Shown here: piece by piece, positions 7,704-9,639 of the stretch
Position numbering within the stretch: position 1 is the stretch's first letter
Layout of the letters: each line of letters begins with the position of its first letter
NCBI GenBank assembly: GCA_025352585.1
Contig: JANXTD010000148.1
Location: 1-9,639 of the forward strand
Reading direction: 5' to 3'
Source: Fimbriiglobus sp.
GTDB taxonomy: Bacteria > Planctomycetota > Planctomycetia > Gemmatales > Gemmataceae
DNA length: 9,639 bases
The notes under the pieces: generated by a model
Databases searched by the model: none
The model's input: the letters and a program-made list of their open reading frames with translations, nothing else
Told to the model about the DNA's origin: nothing
Position numbers and translations under genes: made by a program

Positions 7704-7793
7704 AAACCCGTTTAGCCGCAGAGACGCAGAGGCGCTGAGAAAACCGAAATTCAAGTTTTGGATTTCTCTGCGTCTCTGCGGCTAAACGGTTTT
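7704..7793. repeat. Long inverted repeat of 8-bp units between convergent genes
   Basis: Two 28-nt arms (7704-7731 and 7766-7793) are inverted copies with one mismatch (7707 against 7790); the inner 24 pairs are perfect. The left arm and loop edge contain three tandem octamers: CGCAGAGA, CGCAGAGG and CGCTGAGA (7717-7740). The right arm holds two copies of the complement TCTCTGCG (7765-7780). The loop of 34 nt can form an inner AAAAC/GTTTT stem. It fills the gap between the MATE stop (7683) and the methyltransferase stop (7804) and so may end transcription from both sides. The CGCAGAGACGCAGAG core resembles dispersed palindromic repeats seen in many bacterial genomes, so a REP- or MITE-like element is the main alternative. 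Confidence 0.88.
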
Positions 7794-7803
7794 CGAGTGG
7801 GGA

Positions 7804-8298
7804 TTACTTCACGAAGACGCCCCACTGCGAGAGGCCGCCGACGACTTTGACTTGCTTGTTCGCGAACTCCGGCACCTTGTCGAGATACACGAGGTGGTCG
7901 TGCGGGCTGGTCCGCTTCTGGTTCAGCCCGACGCGCTCGAGCACCTTCATCACCCAGTCGCGGTGCGGCACCGGCGTGGTCAGCAGCAGCCGGCCACCGG
8001 GGGCGAGCAGCTCGTGGCAGGCGGCGAAGCAATCGACGTGCTCGACGACCTCGAAGGCAACGACCGCGTCGAACGACGCCGGGGCCAGGCCGAGCTTGCG
8101 CCACTCGCGTACGTCGCCGACGAGGTCGGCCGGCGGGAGGATGTCGAGGCCGGTGTAGTTGGTCCAGCCGTGGCCGCGGAGGTATTGCCCGACCCATCCG
8201 CCGCCGGCCCCGACTTCGAGGATGCGCGCGGCCTTCGGCAGCCCGGCGAGGAAGTAATCGATCTTCTTGCGGCGGGCGATGTCACTGAGCAGCGGCAC
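7804..8298 (-). CDS. Small class I SAM-dependent methyltransferase
   Basis: Rossmann-fold methyltransferase of the Methyltransf_11 type, 164 residues, short for the group (often 200-250). S-adenosylmethionine-binding motif I is ILEVGAGGGW at 26-35, the acidic residue ending strand two is Asp52 (TGLD), the strand-four region is FDAVVAFEVVEHV at 76-88, and the post-motif LLAPGGRLLLTTPVP spans 97-111. The acceptor is unknown; the active-site cap seems reduced. The start is a GTG at 8298 with GGAG placed 7 nt upstream, better supported than any nearby ATG. It lies 36 bp downstream of the FAD oxidoreductase gene on the same strand, so the two are probably co-transcribed, and an acceptor in surface-glycan or sugar metabolism is a reasonable but unproven guess. 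Confidence 0.88.
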   Translation of the reverse strand: MPLLSDIARRKKIDYFLAGLPKAARILEVGAGGGWVGQYLRGHGWTNYTGLDILPPADLVGDVREWRKLGLAPASFDAVVAFEVVEHVDCFAACHELLAPGGRLLLTTPVPHRDWVMKVLERVGLNQKRTSPHDHLVYLDKVPEFANKQVKVVGGLSQWGVFVK

Positions 8299-8334
8299 GG
8301 CGATTCTCCGGGTGAGGGTGGCGGACGGTCGCGG

Positions 8335-9639
8335 TCACGACGCCGTGGCCGGCTCCGCGACTTCGGTCTTGATCCGCGTCGGCACGCTGCGTAGGCCGGT
8401 CGCCCCGGCGTTGGCCGTCTCCGCGCCGGCGTTGCCCGACTCGTGGTACTCGGCGTCGCCGTTCACGGCCCACAGGTCGTAGACGGCGCGGTTGGCCTTG
8501 ATGTTCTCGACGCACAACATCGCCGTCATCATGGCGTGGTCTTGGTTGTTGTACTTGTGCATCCCGTTACGGCCGACGAGGTGCAGGTTCGGGAAGCGCG
8601 TCGTTAATTCTTCGCGGATCGTGTTGACGTGCGTGGCGTACTCGTCGTCGTACACGGGGTACGCCTTCGGCTGACGAACGACGCAGCCGTCCATCACGTC
8701 GTCGGCCTTGGCGAGGCCGATCTTCTCGAGTTCCGTCTTGGCGAGCGTCACCAAGTCGGCGTCGCTCGACGCCCACAGGCCGTCGCCTTCAAAACAGAAA
8801 TATTCGAGGCCGTAGCAATTCAGGGTGGGGTCGGGGATCATCTCCGGTGACCACGACTTGAAGTTTTGTACGCGGCCCACCTTCACGGACGGGTCGTGGA
8901 TGTAAATCCAGTTGTCCGTGAACTGTTGGCGGTCCTTGAGGATCAGTGCGACCGTCAAGAACTCGCGGTAGCGGAGCTTGTTGGCGGCGTCGCGGGTCGC
9001 CTCGCTCGCCTGCGGCGACAGGCCGTTGACGAGCTGTTTCATGGGGGCGGTGCTAATGACGTGCTTCGCCACGACTTGCTCGAAACTGCCGTCCGCGCCG
9101 ACGTGGTTGACGACCCAGCAGTCGTTGGCGTCGTCGCGGTGCAGGCCGACGACCTTGCGGCCCATCTGGAGCGCGCCGCCGAGTTTCTGCATCTTCTTAG
9201 CGCACGCCTCCCACAACATCCCCGGCCCGAGCCGCGGGTAGCGGAAGGTACTGATCAAGGTTTTGATCACGCCCGCCTTGCCCTGCTTCGGCTTGGGCTT
9301 CCACACGGCATTCAGGATGGCCGTCTTGAGGGACAAGCCCTTGATGCGTTGGGCGGCCCAGTCGGCGGAGATTTCTTTGCAGCTCATTCCCCACACTTTT
9401 TCGGTGTAGGTCTTGAAGAAGATGTTGAACAGCCGCTTGCCGAACTGGTTACTGACCCAGTCCTGGAACGACTTGGGGTTCTTGGTCGGGAAGGCTTGCG
9501 CCCAGGCGTACGACAGCACGCAGCGGGCCGACTCGAAGATGCCGAGTTTCGTCAACGCTTCGCCGGCCTTCAGGGGGTACTCGAAGAAGGCGTTGTTGTA
9601 GAAGATGCGCGACGAGCGCGGCCGGTCGAGCATGTCGTC
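8335..9639 (-). CDS. FAD-dependent oxidoreductase, UDP-galactopyranose mutase-like (N-terminus outside window)
   Basis: Flavoprotein of the NAD(P)/FAD amine-oxidase-like superfamily, close in style to UDP-galactopyranose mutase and related sugar-nucleotide enzymes. 434 residues are visible, with the frame open at the window edge. The N-terminal GxGxxG dinucleotide-binding motif is missing, so roughly 80-110 residues lie outside; the ATG at 9633 is therefore internal. Recognisable blocks are EYPLKAGEAL, F..W..NQFGKRLF, YTEKVWGM..EISADWAAQRIKGLS (about 9333-9408) and the C-terminal flavin-contact region HLVGRNGMHKYNNQDHAMMTAM (about 8500-8592). The final 35 or so residues are low-complexity Ala/Gly/Thr and probably disordered. 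Such proteins often sit in exopolysaccharide or lipopolysaccharide clusters; here it precedes a methyltransferase gene by 36 bp. The exact reaction is not decided by sequence. Confidence 0.86.
   Translation of the reverse strand, partial: DDMLDRPRSSRIFYNNAFFEYPLKAGEALTKLGIFESARCVLSYAWAQAFPTKNPKSFQDWVSNQFGKRLFNIFFKTYTEKVWGMSCKEISADWAAQRIKGLSLKTAILNAVWKPKPKQGKAGVIKTLISTFRYPRLGPGMLWEACAKKMQKLGGALQMGRKVVGLHRDDANDCWVVNHVGADGSFEQVVAKHVISTAPMKQLVNGLSPQASEATRDAANKLRYREFLTVALILKDRQQFTDNWIYIHDPSVKVGRVQNFKSWSPEMIPDPTLNCYGLEYFCFEGDGLWASSDADLVTLAKTELEKIGLAKADDVMDGCVVRQPKAYPVYDDEYATHVNTIREELTTRFPNLHLVGRNGMHKYNNQDHAMMTAMLCVENIKANRAVYDLWAVNGDAEYHESGNAGAETANAGATGLRSVPTRIKTEVAEPATAS

Noticed and set aside
9631..9633. 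ATG near the window edge as the start of the FAD oxidoreductase
   Set aside because: The frame remains open to the edge, and the family needs an N-terminal dinucleotide-binding fold that is not in the visible part.

Overview
The window is GC-rich bacterial chromosome, roughly 70% G+C in most genes, with strong G/C at third codon positions. It carries ten protein genes, two of which run off the edges. Gene content and style suggest a planctomycete, probably Gemmataceae: proline-rich tails, a secreted HEAT-repeat protein, an FAD oxidoreductase of the UDP-galactopyranose-mutase-like group, and GC-poor 'TAnnnT' boxes followed by G runs upstream of genes. This placement is inference from style; no rRNA or marker tree is available here.

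Layout. 1-1878 (minus) is the membrane AAA+ zinc protease FtsH, missing its last residues. A 244-bp divergent spacer separates it from aqpZ (2123-2851, plus), a water channel; the spacer holds a plausible aqpZ promoter and a strong 5'-leader hairpin. Next is a secreted HEAT-repeat/proline-rich protein (3020-3835). A tightly coupled pair follows: a low-molecular-weight phosphatase of the YwlE (protein-arginine phosphatase) type (3957-4454) and rpiB (4451-4900), overlapping by ATGA. After a GC-poorer spacer with an 8-bp inverted repeat comes an ArsR-type regulator (5159-5593). It converges, with only 5 bp between stops, on a GC-poor gene of unknown function (5599-6243, minus). That gene is divergent from a MATE-family exporter (6304-7683, plus). 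The MATE gene converges on a minus-strand pair: a small SAM-dependent methyltransferase (7804-8298) and the FAD oxidoreductase (8335-9639, 5' end outside). A long inverted repeat built from 8-bp units fills the gap between these convergent genes.

Most of the window is ordinary housekeeping and accessory content and I see no defence, CRISPR or secondary-metabolite system. The items most worth a second look are the large inverted repeat at 7704-7793, a 26-bp perfect palindrome inside the unknown gene, the predicted arginine-phosphatase signature beside rpiB, a Thr-to-Leu change in the aquaporin selectivity filter, and the unknown GC-poor gene itself.
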